Shown piece by piece: positions 25,020 to 31,835 of a DNA stretch of 36,183 nucleotides. The translations under genes and the position numbers were made by a program. The stretch is from contig JAFLCE010000040.1 in the NCBI GenBank assembly GCA_017303655.1, forward strand, positions 1-36,183. The letters run 5' to 3'. Below the pieces are notes generated by a model. That model worked only from the letters and a program-made list of their open reading frames with translations, made no database searches and was not told where the DNA came from. Position 1 is the first letter of the stretch, and each line of letters opens with the position of its first letter. The DNA comes from Anaerolineae bacterium. GTDB taxonomy: Bacteria; Chloroflexota; Anaerolineae; Anaerolineales; Villigracilaceae.

Positions 25020-25634
25020 ATGAAGTATTTGATCGGCGAAAAACTAAACTTTGATTGGAAGGTCGTAACAGTGACCGTCCTCAGTACCCTGCTTTTGATG
25101 GTGGATTATTATCATAAGATTTTTCCGCAAAAATATTTAGACCGTCTTCTTCTTTATCTGGTCATTCCCCTATTTATCATTCTGGTCGTATTTCGTGAAA
25201 ACCCGCGAAATTATGGCTTTTCATTCGGAGATTGGAAGTTAGGAATTACCTACACGGTATTAGGCATTCTACTCATGGCGCCTGTGATCTATTACCTGGG
25301 GCATGGAGATGCCTCCATGAAGAAATATTATGACCGTTTTCTCATTGGCTTGCCCTGGACAACCTTTTTTGATTTACTCGGCTGGGAATTCCTCTTTCGC
25401 GGGTGGATCTTATTTGCCTATGCCCGCAAATTTGGGCATGAAGCTCTATGGCTGCAAGCGGTTCCATTTGCGATTGCACACATCAGCAAGCCAGAGATAG
25501 AGACCGTATCAACCATCTTTGGCGGATTCGCCTTTGGCTGGGTGGCTTGGCGCACGAAGTCTTTTATCTATCCATTATTGATTCACTGGTTTATCGGAAC
25601 CTTTATCATCCTTGTGGCGGCGGGGGTGATATAA
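25020..25634 (+). CDS. CPBP-family intramembrane protein with altered catalytic motifs
   Basis: A 204-residue membrane protein with about six hydrophobic segments, matching the CPBP (CAAX protease/bacteriocin-processing) family. Motif 1 reads WEFLFR (Trp122, Glu123, Arg127), so the usual EExxxR has lost its first Glu. Motif 2 is intact as FAIAH (Phe150, His154). Motif 3 reads HWFIG (His189, Gly193) in place of HxxxN. The two changes suggest it may not be a working glutamic protease, or belongs to a divergent subgroup. An upstream TTG at 25008 is possible, but the ATG at 25020 has gagag just before it. A GNAT gene follows one base after its stop. The 180-base region upstream shows no convincing promoter. 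Confidence 0.8.
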   Translation: MKYLIGEKLNFDWKVVTVTVLSTLLLMVDYYHKIFPQKYLDRLLLYLVIPLFIILVVFRENPRNYGFSFGDWKLGITYTVLGILLMAPVIYYLGHGDASMKKYYDRFLIGLPWTTFFDLLGWEFLFRGWILFAYARKFGHEALWLQAVPFAIAHISKPEIETVSTIFGGFAFGWVAWRTKSFIYPLLIHWFIGTFIILVAAGVI

Positions 25635-25635
25635 G

Positions 25636-26079
25636 ATGACTCAATACGATGTACGACCAGCAACGGAGTTCGAATCTGCTCAAATTAAGGACCTGATTCA
25701 TCTGGTTGGGATCAACCCATCGGGGTTGGATTGGAAGCGTTTTCTCGTCGCTGTAGATGAGTCTGGGCAGGTGCTCGGCTGCGGTCAGATCAAACCGCAT
25801 GGAAAAGACATCCTCGAGCTGGCTTCGATTGCGGTTGTGCCTCAATTTCAGGGGCAGGGGATTGCGCGGGCGATCATGGAAAGGCTGCTGGCGCAAAGTC
25901 CGCGACCGCTTTATTTGATGTGCATTGCACACAATGGACCGATGTACGAGAAATTTGGATTTCAAACAATTGAGTATAAGGACATGCCGAAGTATTTCCA
26001 ACGTATTTCAAAATTGTTTTCGGTTGCCAAAGCAGTTCGCCGGACGGAAGAAGATTTACTGGTGATGAAGTTGGGGTAG
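25636..26079 (+). CDS. GNAT-family N-acetyltransferase
   Basis: A 147-residue acetyltransferase fold. Motif A, VVPQFQGQGIARAIMERLL (residues 67-85), supplies the pyrophosphate-binding loop for acetyl-CoA; the later segment PMYEKFGFQTIEYKDMPKYF is the usual C-terminal part. The substrate is unknown. It begins 1 base after the stop of the CPBP-type gene and ends 10 bases before the ComEA-like gene, so the three appear to be one transcript. Confidence 0.9.
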   Translation: MTQYDVRPATEFESAQIKDLIHLVGINPSGLDWKRFLVAVDESGQVLGCGQIKPHGKDILELASIAVVPQFQGQGIARAIMERLLAQSPRPLYLMCIAHNGPMYEKFGFQTIEYKDMPKYFQRISKLFSVAKAVRRTEEDLLVMKLG

Positions 26080-26089
26080 AATCTTTGCT

Positions 26090-26677
26090 ATGAAAAATGT
26101 AGTCTACACGTTGATCGGCGTGATGGCAGGGTTTGCGCTTGCCGGGCTCTTGCTTTTCGTTTCGCGCGCACCTTCGGGTGAATCTATTTCCCTACAGCCT
26201 GCGCCAACGAAATCACCGATTGCTGTGCATGTCATTGGCGCTGTGCCGCGCCCGGGGTTATATGAATTTGCCGAAGGCGCGCGCGTGCAGGATGCCATTG
26301 ATGCGGCTGGCGGTTTGCTCACAAGTGCCAATATAGACTCGATCAACCTCGCGGCGTTTCTCGAAGATGGTGTGCAATTGACCATTCCCTTTAAAGATGG
26401 GCAGGCACCTCCGGCAGAACCAGTTGAGGCAGAACTCGAATTACCCGGCTCAACAGAAGAATCTGGCGGTTCTGAAGACAACCCAGATTTGATCAACATC
26501 AACACGGCATCGGTTGAAGAACTGGACGAATTGCCGGGGATTGGTCCCACCATTGCCCAACGTATCATTGACTATCGCGATGCGAACGGACCTTTCCAAA
26601 CCATCGAAGACCTATTGAATGTCTCGGGTGTGGGTCCATCCACCTTCGAGCAAATTAAAGACCTGATAACAACCTAA
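26090..26677 (+). CDS. comEA: ComEA-like helix-hairpin-helix DNA-binding protein
   Basis: A 195-residue protein anchored by one N-terminal hydrophobic segment (residues 4-24). An SLBB-type domain follows (AVHVIGAVPRPGLYEF, GARVQDAIDAAGG, INLAAFLEDGVQLTIP; about 44-100), then a low-complexity acidic/proline linker, then a tandem helix-hairpin-helix domain from about residue 135 (ININTASVEELDELPGIG, ERIxDYR-like, VSGVGPSTFEQIK). This order is that of ComEA, which binds incoming DNA outside the membrane during transformation. No other competence gene is in the window. The stop and the next ATG share one base (TAATG). Confidence 0.9.
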   Translation: MKNVVYTLIGVMAGFALAGLLLFVSRAPSGESISLQPAPTKSPIAVHVIGAVPRPGLYEFAEGARVQDAIDAAGGLLTSANIDSINLAAFLEDGVQLTIPFKDGQAPPAEPVEAELELPGSTEESGGSEDNPDLININTASVEELDELPGIGPTIAQRIIDYRDANGPFQTIEDLLNVSGVGPSTFEQIKDLITT

Positions 26678-27225
26678 TGAACTTCGATCATTTTTCTGCC
26701 ATTGCCCCGATCTATGCCCGCGTTACGTATTCCAAAAAAGATGTGATGCGTGAATTCGCTTCTCTCCCTGTTCAAGGGCGACTTTTGGATGTTGGTGGAG
26801 GCACTGGGCGTGTTGCCTCTGCCATTCGTGAATATGTGGATGACATTATCATCGCTGATGTTTCATTTGGGATGTTAGCTCACTCGCCACATACCGACCT
26901 GCGGCCTGTATGTGGCGCTTCGGAGTTTTTGCCCTTTGCTGATAATTTTTTCGAACGTGTCATCATGGTTGATACTTTGCATCATGTCAGTGCCCATGCC
27001 GAGTCTGCCCGCGAAATGTTTCGCGTGTTAAAACCGGGTGGCATACTCGTCATTGAAGAACCGGATATCCGTACCTTTGGCGTGAAATTGATCGCCCTGG
27101 CTGAAAAACTTCTTCTCATGCGCAGTCATTTCCTTACGCCAGATGAAATCATGAAATTATTTGATGTAAAAGAGAAACAAACCAAATCTGCAGATGGCAC
27201 CGCTTGGGTGATCATAAAAAAATAA
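26677..27225 (+). CDS. Class I SAM-dependent methyltransferase (UbiE-like)
   Basis: A 182-residue methyltransferase. Motif I is RLLDVGGGTGRV (35-46), followed by IIADVSFGML, FLPFADNFFERVIMVDTLHHV and FRVLKPGGILVIEEPD, which all match the UbiE/Methyltransf_11 pattern. The substrate is unknown. It is shorter than UbiE (about 230 residues or more) and lacks clear C-terminal menaquinone-specific parts, so I do not name it ubiE. It overlaps the ComEA-like gene by one base and is followed by a strong terminator. Confidence 0.9.
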   Translation: MNFDHFSAIAPIYARVTYSKKDVMREFASLPVQGRLLDVGGGTGRVASAIREYVDDIIIADVSFGMLAHSPHTDLRPVCGASEFLPFADNFFERVIMVDTLHHVSAHAESAREMFRVLKPGGILVIEEPDIRTFGVKLIALAEKLLLMRSHFLTPDEIMKLFDVKEKQTKSADGTAWVIIKK

Positions 27226-27239
27226 GCATATCTATTCAA

Positions 27240-27279
27240 AAAAACTCACCTCGAAACAATTGTTTCGAGGTGAGTTTTT
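27240..27279. terminator. Perfect 40-bp palindrome, bidirectional intrinsic terminator
   Basis: Each 20-base arm (aaaaactcacctcgaaacaa and its exact complement) forms an uninterrupted stem, with A-rich sequence before it and T-rich sequence after, on both strands. It lies between the convergent methyltransferase and acyl-CoA dehydrogenase genes, so it can end both transcripts. Confidence 0.9.
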
Positions 27280-27281
27280 AA

Positions 27282-28430
27282 TTATCCAGCTAATACATGT
27301 CGTGAAATGACCAGCCTTTGAATTTCACTCGTCCCTTCGCCGATGGTCATCAGACGCGCGTCGCGATACATACGCTCCACGTTGTATTCACGGCTGTAGC
27401 CATACCCGCCATGGATTTGAATGGCATCGTAGATCACTCGTTCTGCCATTTCGGTGGCGTAGAGTTTGGCAATTGCTGCTTCTTTGCTGTATGGGCGTCC
27501 TTCATCCTTAAGCCAGGCAGCTTTGTAAATGTAAGTTCGCGCCAGTTCGATTTCCATTTCCATGTTTGCAAGCTTGAATTGAATCGCTTGAAAGTCAGCC
27601 AATGACTGATTAAATGCTTTTCTGTCTCTGGCGTATTGAACTGCCGCTTCCATGGCGGCGCGCGCCAAGCCGATGGAGATCGCACCAATGCTAATGCGCC
27701 CCGCATCCAACGTGGAAAGTGTCTGCTGCAAGCCTTTGCCTTCGGGTCCGATCAAGTTTTCAAGCGGCACACGCACGTTGTCATAGCTGACAGCATGAGT
27801 GGGGGAACCGCGCAGTCCCATTTTCTTTTCAGCCGGGTGAATGGTGAGACCTTTTGAATCAGTTGGCACGAGGATCATGCTCAGCGATTTTGAGCCGCCT
27901 TTCGGGTCGGTGCGGACGAGGGTGATGATATATTCTGCAATGCTGGCATTGGTATTCCACATCTTCGCGCCATTGATGATCCACTCATTGCCGCTTTTTT
28001 CGGCACGGGTGATCACGCCGCCTTGAATGTCAGAACCTGCGCCCGGTTCGGTCAATGCCAGTGCACCAAGTTTATTCTTTCCGCTGGCAACCAGAGGCAG
28101 CCATTTCTTCTTCAGCTCATCACTCCCATACAATGCGATGGGAGCGGTGCCCAGACCGTTGTGAGCCGTAAATGCCAACGCCGTAGACCCACAGCCCCAG
28201 CCTAATTCTTCAAAGGCGATGGCGTTCGAGACCATATCCACATTTGAACCGCCGAAGTCTTCAGGAATACTCATGCCAGCCAGCCCTACCGGACCCGCTT
28301 TGCGAAATGCCTCCCAGTTGAACTCTTCTTTCTCGTCCACTTCACGTGCTTTGGGGCGTAATTCTTTCTCCGCAAATTCGTGGACGATCTTCTTCCATAC
28401 TTTTTGTTCTTCATTTAGATCGAAATTCAT
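27282..28430 (-). CDS. Acyl-CoA dehydrogenase (second copy)
   Basis: A 382-residue FAD-dependent acyl-CoA dehydrogenase. Landmarks are ALTEPGAGSDIQGG, IINGAKMWNTNA, ARDRKAFNQSLADFQAIQFKLANM, IHGGYGYSREYNVERMYRDARL and IGEGTSEIQRLVISR, with the Glu of GEGT as the expected catalytic base. Its N-terminus differs from that of the paralogue at 18861-20030, so they probably handle different acyl-CoAs. The gene stop is only 3 bases from the palindromic terminator. A ggagc sequence on the minus strand precedes the ATG at 28430, and the DsrE-like gene ends 13 bases upstream, so it may be co-transcribed with the three genes before it. Confidence 0.95.
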   Translation of the reverse strand: MNFDLNEEQKVWKKIVHEFAEKELRPKAREVDEKEEFNWEAFRKAGPVGLAGMSIPEDFGGSNVDMVSNAIAFEELGWGCGSTALAFTAHNGLGTAPIALYGSDELKKKWLPLVASGKNKLGALALTEPGAGSDIQGGVITRAEKSGNEWIINGAKMWNTNASIAEYIITLVRTDPKGGSKSLSMILVPTDSKGLTIHPAEKKMGLRGSPTHAVSYDNVRVPLENLIGPEGKGLQQTLSTLDAGRISIGAISIGLARAAMEAAVQYARDRKAFNQSLADFQAIQFKLANMEMEIELARTYIYKAAWLKDEGRPYSKEAAIAKLYATEMAERVIYDAIQIHGGYGYSREYNVERMYRDARLMTIGEGTSEIQRLVISRHVLAG

Positions 28431-28443
28431 ATTAGCTCCTGAT

Positions 28444-28785
28444 TTATAGCGTGATAACTTTATCCGCTTTGATTTGCGCTTCGATAATATCGGGCATGCC
28501 GCCTACAATACCAATTTTCAACTTATTATTCAAGTTCATTGATTCGAGGCACGTCGAACAGACAATGAGACGGACACTTTTTTGTTCCAATTGTGAGAGC
28601 TGTTCAAGAACCGGCGAGCCTTCACACACCAGACGAACTCCGTCTGTATAAAAACAGATGGAGTTGGGATAATTATTTCCTTCAAGCAAAAGGCTGAAAT
28701 ATTTGCTGATTAATTTTATATTCAACGACTCGTCGGTTGTTTTCCCCATTCCAAAAGCCGTGCAAAGTAGAACCGTATTTTCCAT
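28444..28785 (-). CDS. DsrE-fold protein resembling the C-terminal domain of YedF
   Basis: A 113-residue protein of the DsrE/DsrF superfamily. The line FYTDGVRLVCEGSPVLEQLSQLEQ, then IVCSTCLESMNLNNKLKIG, then a terminal segment ending in IKADKVITL, matches the C-terminal part of YedF, the sulfurtransferase-like protein linked with selenium metabolism. The CxxC pair is Cys76 and Cys79. The TusA-like N-terminal domain of YedF is absent. The ATG at 28785 is preferred over an upstream ATG at 28800, because gaagagg lies a suitable distance ahead and this start is 1 base after the DUF2007 stop. Function is unknown; a role in sulfur or redox relay is inferred. Confidence 0.75.
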   Translation of the reverse strand: MENTVLLCTAFGMGKTTDESLNIKLISKYFSLLLEGNNYPNSICFYTDGVRLVCEGSPVLEQLSQLEQKSVRLIVCSTCLESMNLNNKLKIGIVGGMPDIIEAQIKADKVITL

Positions 28786-28786
28786 T

Positions 28787-29017
28787 TCATTCCTCTTCAA
28801 ATTTCTTTAGCAGTTCTTGCGCCTGTTCTAATTTTTCTTTCGGTACGAAGACCTGCACAAACCCAAGCCCGTCAATTGTAACTGGATAAATTGAACGCCC
28901 AATCGACTCTTGGAAAAGCTCCACGTCGATCCCATTCGCTTCGAGATAACTTTCCAGTAGATCTGCTTGCATGCGGTTGTGAAGCCCAGTCAGTAATGCA
29001 TATTTCATTTCGTCCAT
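28787..29017 (-). CDS. DUF2007 family small protein
   Basis: A 76-residue protein matching the DUF2007 (putative signal-transducing) family: ALLTGLHNRMQADLLESYLEANGIDVELF, followed by a short conserved stretch ending in FVQVFVPKEKLEQAQELL. A perfect ggagg on the minus strand lies 6 bases before the ATG at 29015-29017, so the start is well supported. It is encoded between the YwiC-like membrane protein (4 bases before) and the DsrE-like protein (1 base after). Function is unknown. Confidence 0.85.
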   Translation of the reverse strand: MDEMKYALLTGLHNRMQADLLESYLEANGIDVELFQESIGRSIYPVTIDGLGFVQVFVPKEKLEQAQELLKKFEEE

Positions 29018-29020
29018 GGG

Positions 29021-29848
29021 TTACCTCCAGAAGACGATGAATAACACCGTCCATAAAATGCTGATAATCAGTTGGCGCACGCCAATCTGCACGGGTTTCC
29101 AACCAACGGCGGGATGGGTGATGCCCCAGAGTGCTTCCAGCCATTGCATAAGAAATGGAATGAACGTCCAAAACGGAATTTGTAAGAAGATGCCTAATCC
29201 AAACGATAAAACTACATTGAAAGATGTATATAACAACGCGCGTTGCCCCATCTGCCACCAATCGCCGCGACTCTTAACTGTAGCCTGCTCAGGCGGAATA
29301 TCCCTTTGACTCAGCCGAAGATACGCATAGATAATACTCGCCGCCGATTGCAGCCAAGTTAATAACCAAAGCCACCAGCCGAGTGGATCATAGGCTCCAA
29401 TCCCAACCCAATATGCGGCGGGAGCAGCGAGTGCGAGCACTCCCGTTGCAATGACTTCAATGCCTGCTTGTTTGCGTTCTGCCCGTTTACTGACCAGCCA
29501 CAAATGCCAGGCAAACACGGGTGCACCCGGCACAGCCAGATAAAGAATGGTGCCGTTATCAGAGAGAATAAGCCCGGTGAGAGCCACAGCGATGAGAATG
29601 CCATAGACCAGCAACCAGAACCGGGCGGAGGGTAGATCCGCAGTGGAGCGACGTCCACTCATGGCTTTGACGATCACGGTCAACGGCTGGCGAATTAAAA
29701 ATGCTGTCATCGCCGCGACTACGAGATAAAAGCTTGAGAGTTGAAATATCCCGCCAGCGAAAATTCCGATTAGTAGTGGGCTGAGAATAAAAACCCAGGA
29801 ACCGTGGTCTTGCGGAAGTGCAACTTGCTTCTTCAAATACGAGTGCAT
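29021..29848 (-). CDS. YwiC-like membrane protein
   Basis: A 275-residue polytopic membrane protein. The N-terminal part VALPQDHGSWVFILSPLLIGIF matches the signature of the YwiC-like family (usually PREHGAW). About eight hydrophobic segments follow, and the central loop (SKRAERKQAGIEVIATGVLALAAPA) is conserved in this family. Function is unknown in relatives, although some occur near nitrite and nitrate genes. The frame runs 31 codons further upstream to 29941, but this part crosses the promoter and start of the divergent isomerase gene; the ATG at 29846-29848 just before the family signature is preferred. Confidence 0.8.
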   Translation of the reverse strand: MHSYLKKQVALPQDHGSWVFILSPLLIGIFAGGIFQLSSFYLVVAAMTAFLIRQPLTVIVKAMSGRRSTADLPSARFWLLVYGILIAVALTGLILSDNGTILYLAVPGAPVFAWHLWLVSKRAERKQAGIEVIATGVLALAAPAAYWVGIGAYDPLGWWLWLLTWLQSAASIIYAYLRLSQRDIPPEQATVKSRGDWWQMGQRALLYTSFNVVLSFGLGIFLQIPFWTFIPFLMQWLEALWGITHPAVGWKPVQIGVRQLIISILWTVLFIVFWR

Positions 29849-29886
29849 TTCAGTAAGGATACAGGAAAAGGAATTCAAGCGCAAGG

Positions 29887-29915
29887 TTGGTATAGGTTTC
29901 CAGGATGGGTATAAT
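29887..29915 (+). promoter_or_regulatory. Promoter of the cyclophilin-type isomerase gene
   Basis: TTGGTA (29887-29892) and TATAAT (29910-29915) are 17 bases apart. The start would be near 29922, giving a very short leader with aaggag (29930-29935) before the ATG at 29944. The site lies in the divergent gap with the YwiC-like gene. Confidence 0.6.
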
Positions 29916-29943
29916 TGAAGAAAATCGCTAAGGAGTGACATTT

Positions 29944-30621
29944 ATGTCTAAGAAGAAATTGGTAAAGAAAAAAGCAAATACGGAACAGTCCTCACGAGTC
30001 ATTCAGTATGTGGCTGGCGGTGTGATTGCGTTGGTTGTGATTTTGTTTGCATGGCAATTTATACCGAAACAAAATTTACCGATCTGCGAACGTTTCGCGG
30101 ATATTCCTGCCGCGGCTCAATATGATGCAGCTCCGCCACTGATGGTGGATGCCGCTACGAAGTATTTAGCAACAGTGACAATGGAAAATGGCGGCGAGTT
30201 TGTGATCGAGCTATACCCGGATAAGGCCCCAATTACAGTGAACAGTTTCGTGTTCCTTTCTTGCAAAGGCTTTTTCGATGGCGTGACTTTCCATCGTGTA
30301 CTTGATGGCTTCATGGCGCAGGGCGGTGACCCCGATGGAACCGGTGGCGGTGGACCTGGCTATCAATTTGTGAATGAAGACAGCGACCTGACCTTTGACA
30401 AAGACGGTGTTGTGGCGATGGCAAATGCCGGGCGTGATACGAATGGCAGCCAGTTCTTCATCACCTATGGCGCGCAGGAATTTTTGAACGGTGGTTACAC
30501 TATTTTTGGGCAGGTTATCGAAGGCATGGATGTGGTTAATGCCCTCACTCGCCGTGACCCTGAGCAAAGCCCTACTTTTGAAGGTGACAAGATCAAAAGT
30601 ATCGTGATCGCTGAAGGATAA
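29944..30621 (+). CDS. Membrane-anchored cyclophilin-type peptidyl-prolyl isomerase
   Basis: A 225-residue protein. Lys-rich cytoplasmic N-terminus, one hydrophobic anchor (about residues 20-40), then an extracytoplasmic cyclophilin domain from about residue 75. The catalytic motifs are FHRVLDGFMAQGGDP with the expected Arg, GPGYQFVNEDSDL, and GSQFFITYGAQEFLNGGYTIFGQVIEGMDVV. It catalyses proline cis-trans isomerisation of exported proteins. The GTG at 29935 is possible, but the ATG at 29944 has a perfect aaggag 8 bases upstream and is preferred. A terminator follows. Confidence 0.93.
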   Translation: MSKKKLVKKKANTEQSSRVIQYVAGGVIALVVILFAWQFIPKQNLPICERFADIPAAAQYDAAPPLMVDAATKYLATVTMENGGEFVIELYPDKAPITVNSFVFLSCKGFFDGVTFHRVLDGFMAQGGDPDGTGGGGPGYQFVNEDSDLTFDKDGVVAMANAGRDTNGSQFFITYGAQEFLNGGYTIFGQVIEGMDVVNALTRRDPEQSPTFEGDKIKSIVIAEG

Positions 30622-30630
30622 GATGTAGAA

Positions 30631-30667
30631 AGAGACTGTTACCTGCTGGGTGACAGTCTCTTATTTT
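30631..30667 (+). terminator. Intrinsic terminator after the isomerase gene
   Basis: agagactgt (30631-30639) pairs perfectly with acagtctct (30653-30661), and inner tacc/ggtg pairing extends the stem; tattttat follows. It lies 10 bases after the isomerase stop and just before the Shine-Dalgarno of the next gene, so some read-through may still feed that gene. Confidence 0.75.
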
Positions 30668-30680
30668 ATGGAGAGTAATA

Positions 30681-30920
30681 ATGACCGAAAAACAATCTCG
30701 AAATGAAACTCACGGTTGTATCGTGTGCGGCAAATTGCATTCGTTATTTGTTGTGTATGAAGCAGATGGAAAACTATTTGACTTCAAAGTCATGAGCGGC
30801 GACGGAAAGAAAGTTACGCATCCACAACGTCCGCTGGTGGCATGTGACAAACACACCAAAGACGAAGTCGAAGCCGCAGTGGCGCGAGTGTACGGTCCGC
30901 AAAAAGAAGACGATGATTAA
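30681..30920 (+). CDS. Small Cys-containing protein of unknown function
   Basis: A 79-residue protein. CIVCGKLH near the N-terminus, ACDKH in the middle and an acidic end (KEDDD) are visible, so the CxxC plus C/H pattern may bind a metal. No family recognised. A ggagag sequence precedes the ATG by about 6 bases. The stop abuts the convergent DUF4345 gene with no intervening bases. Confidence 0.75.
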   Translation: MTEKQSRNETHGCIVCGKLHSLFVVYEADGKLFDFKVMSGDGKKVTHPQRPLVACDKHTKDEVEAAVARVYGPQKEDDD

Positions 30921-31262
30921 CTACAGTAGCAAGATCGCGCCTAATACAAACTCACTTGCCACACTGATCCAATTGGACTGATTACCCGATTTATCCACAA
31001 AGATCGAGATCAGCCGCGTGATCCCAACCAGCAAATAAGCAAAACCCAGCATTTGAAATGTCGCATCCGTGGGGAAAAGTATGGGGAATAAACCGAGTGC
31101 TACAAAGAACATTCCAAGCACGGCGCGAATTTCTGTAATCCCGCGTCCGCCTTCGGGCGTTAATCCGGTGAATTTGCCCGCGCTTGCCGGGGAAAACAAA
31201 GACCAGGCACCGACCAGAATTGTCAATGCACAGGCGATATATTGCAAAACAGTCAACAACAT
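30921..31262 (-). CDS. DUF4345 family membrane protein
   Basis: A 113-residue protein with four hydrophobic segments. TEIRAVLGMFFVALGLFPIL and LLVGITRLISIF fit DUF4345, an uncharacterised family of small membrane proteins. It is the last gene of the minus-strand run that begins at the polysaccharide gene cluster, 18 bases after rsmD. Its 3' end directly abuts the convergent small protein gene. Confidence 0.75.
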   Translation of the reverse strand: MLLTVLQYIACALTILVGAWSLFSPASAGKFTGLTPEGGRGITEIRAVLGMFFVALGLFPILFPTDATFQMLGFAYLLVGITRLISIFVDKSGNQSNWISVASEFVLGAILLL

Positions 31263-31280
31263 GTGAGCCTCACAGTCAAA

Positions 31281-31835
31281 TTATTTACGGTCGTAAAACA
31301 CGAGCAATGTATTGCCATACTTCCTTTGCTCGCCTTCCACCAGATTATTAAATTCAAACTCTTCATATTCGCGCGGGTCGATTTGAACAATGACCGTACC
31401 ATCTTCGGTAAGCCAACCCATATTGTCATCGATTAATTTCAACGCCTCAAGCCACATTTTTTTATATTGCGGCGGCGCAATATAAATATACTCAAATTTT
31501 TTATCAGCAGTGCCAGATAACAAAGTAAAAGCATCGCCGCGTTTGATCTCTGCCTTTTCGCTGAACTGACAATGATCAACATTTTCTTTGATCGTCTCAA
31601 TTGGCGCGCGATTAAGATCGCTAAACTTCACGAACGCTGCTCCGCGACTCAAGGCTTCAATTCCGATCGCGCCTGTCCCAGCAAATAGATCCCACCAATT
31701 CGAGTTGAGCACGTCCGCAGCCAGAATATTGAACAACGCTTCCTTCACACGATCCATCACCGGGCGGGTGGTATCACCGGGAACCGACTTTAATTTCCTG
31801 CCGCGCGCAGAACCAGAAATCACTCTTAAACTCAT
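31281..31835 (-). CDS. rsmD: 16S rRNA (guanine966-N2)-methyltransferase-like protein
   Basis: A 184-residue protein with the RsmD pattern: RVISGSARGRKLKSVPGD, TRPVMDRVKEALFNIL, then motif I WWDLFAGTGAIGIEALSRGA (residues 47-66). The expected (D/N)PPY/F catalytic motif reads IAPPQY (residues 119-124), so the Asp is replaced and a Gln is inserted before Tyr. RsmD methylates G966 of 16S rRNA. The start overlaps the preceding UroD-family gene stop by four bases (ATGA). Confidence 0.88.
   Translation of the reverse strand: MSLRVISGSARGRKLKSVPGDTTRPVMDRVKEALFNILAADVLNSNWWDLFAGTGAIGIEALSRGAAFVKFSDLNRAPIETIKENVDHCQFSEKAEIKRGDAFTLLSGTADKKFEYIYIAPPQYKKMWLEALKLIDDNMGWLTEDGTVIVQIDPREYEEFEFNNLVEGEQRKYGNTLLVFYDRK

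Noticed and set aside
29021-29941. Longer YwiC-like protein with 31 additional N-terminal residues
   Set aside because: The extension crosses the promoter and Shine-Dalgarno of the divergent isomerase and precedes the family signature.
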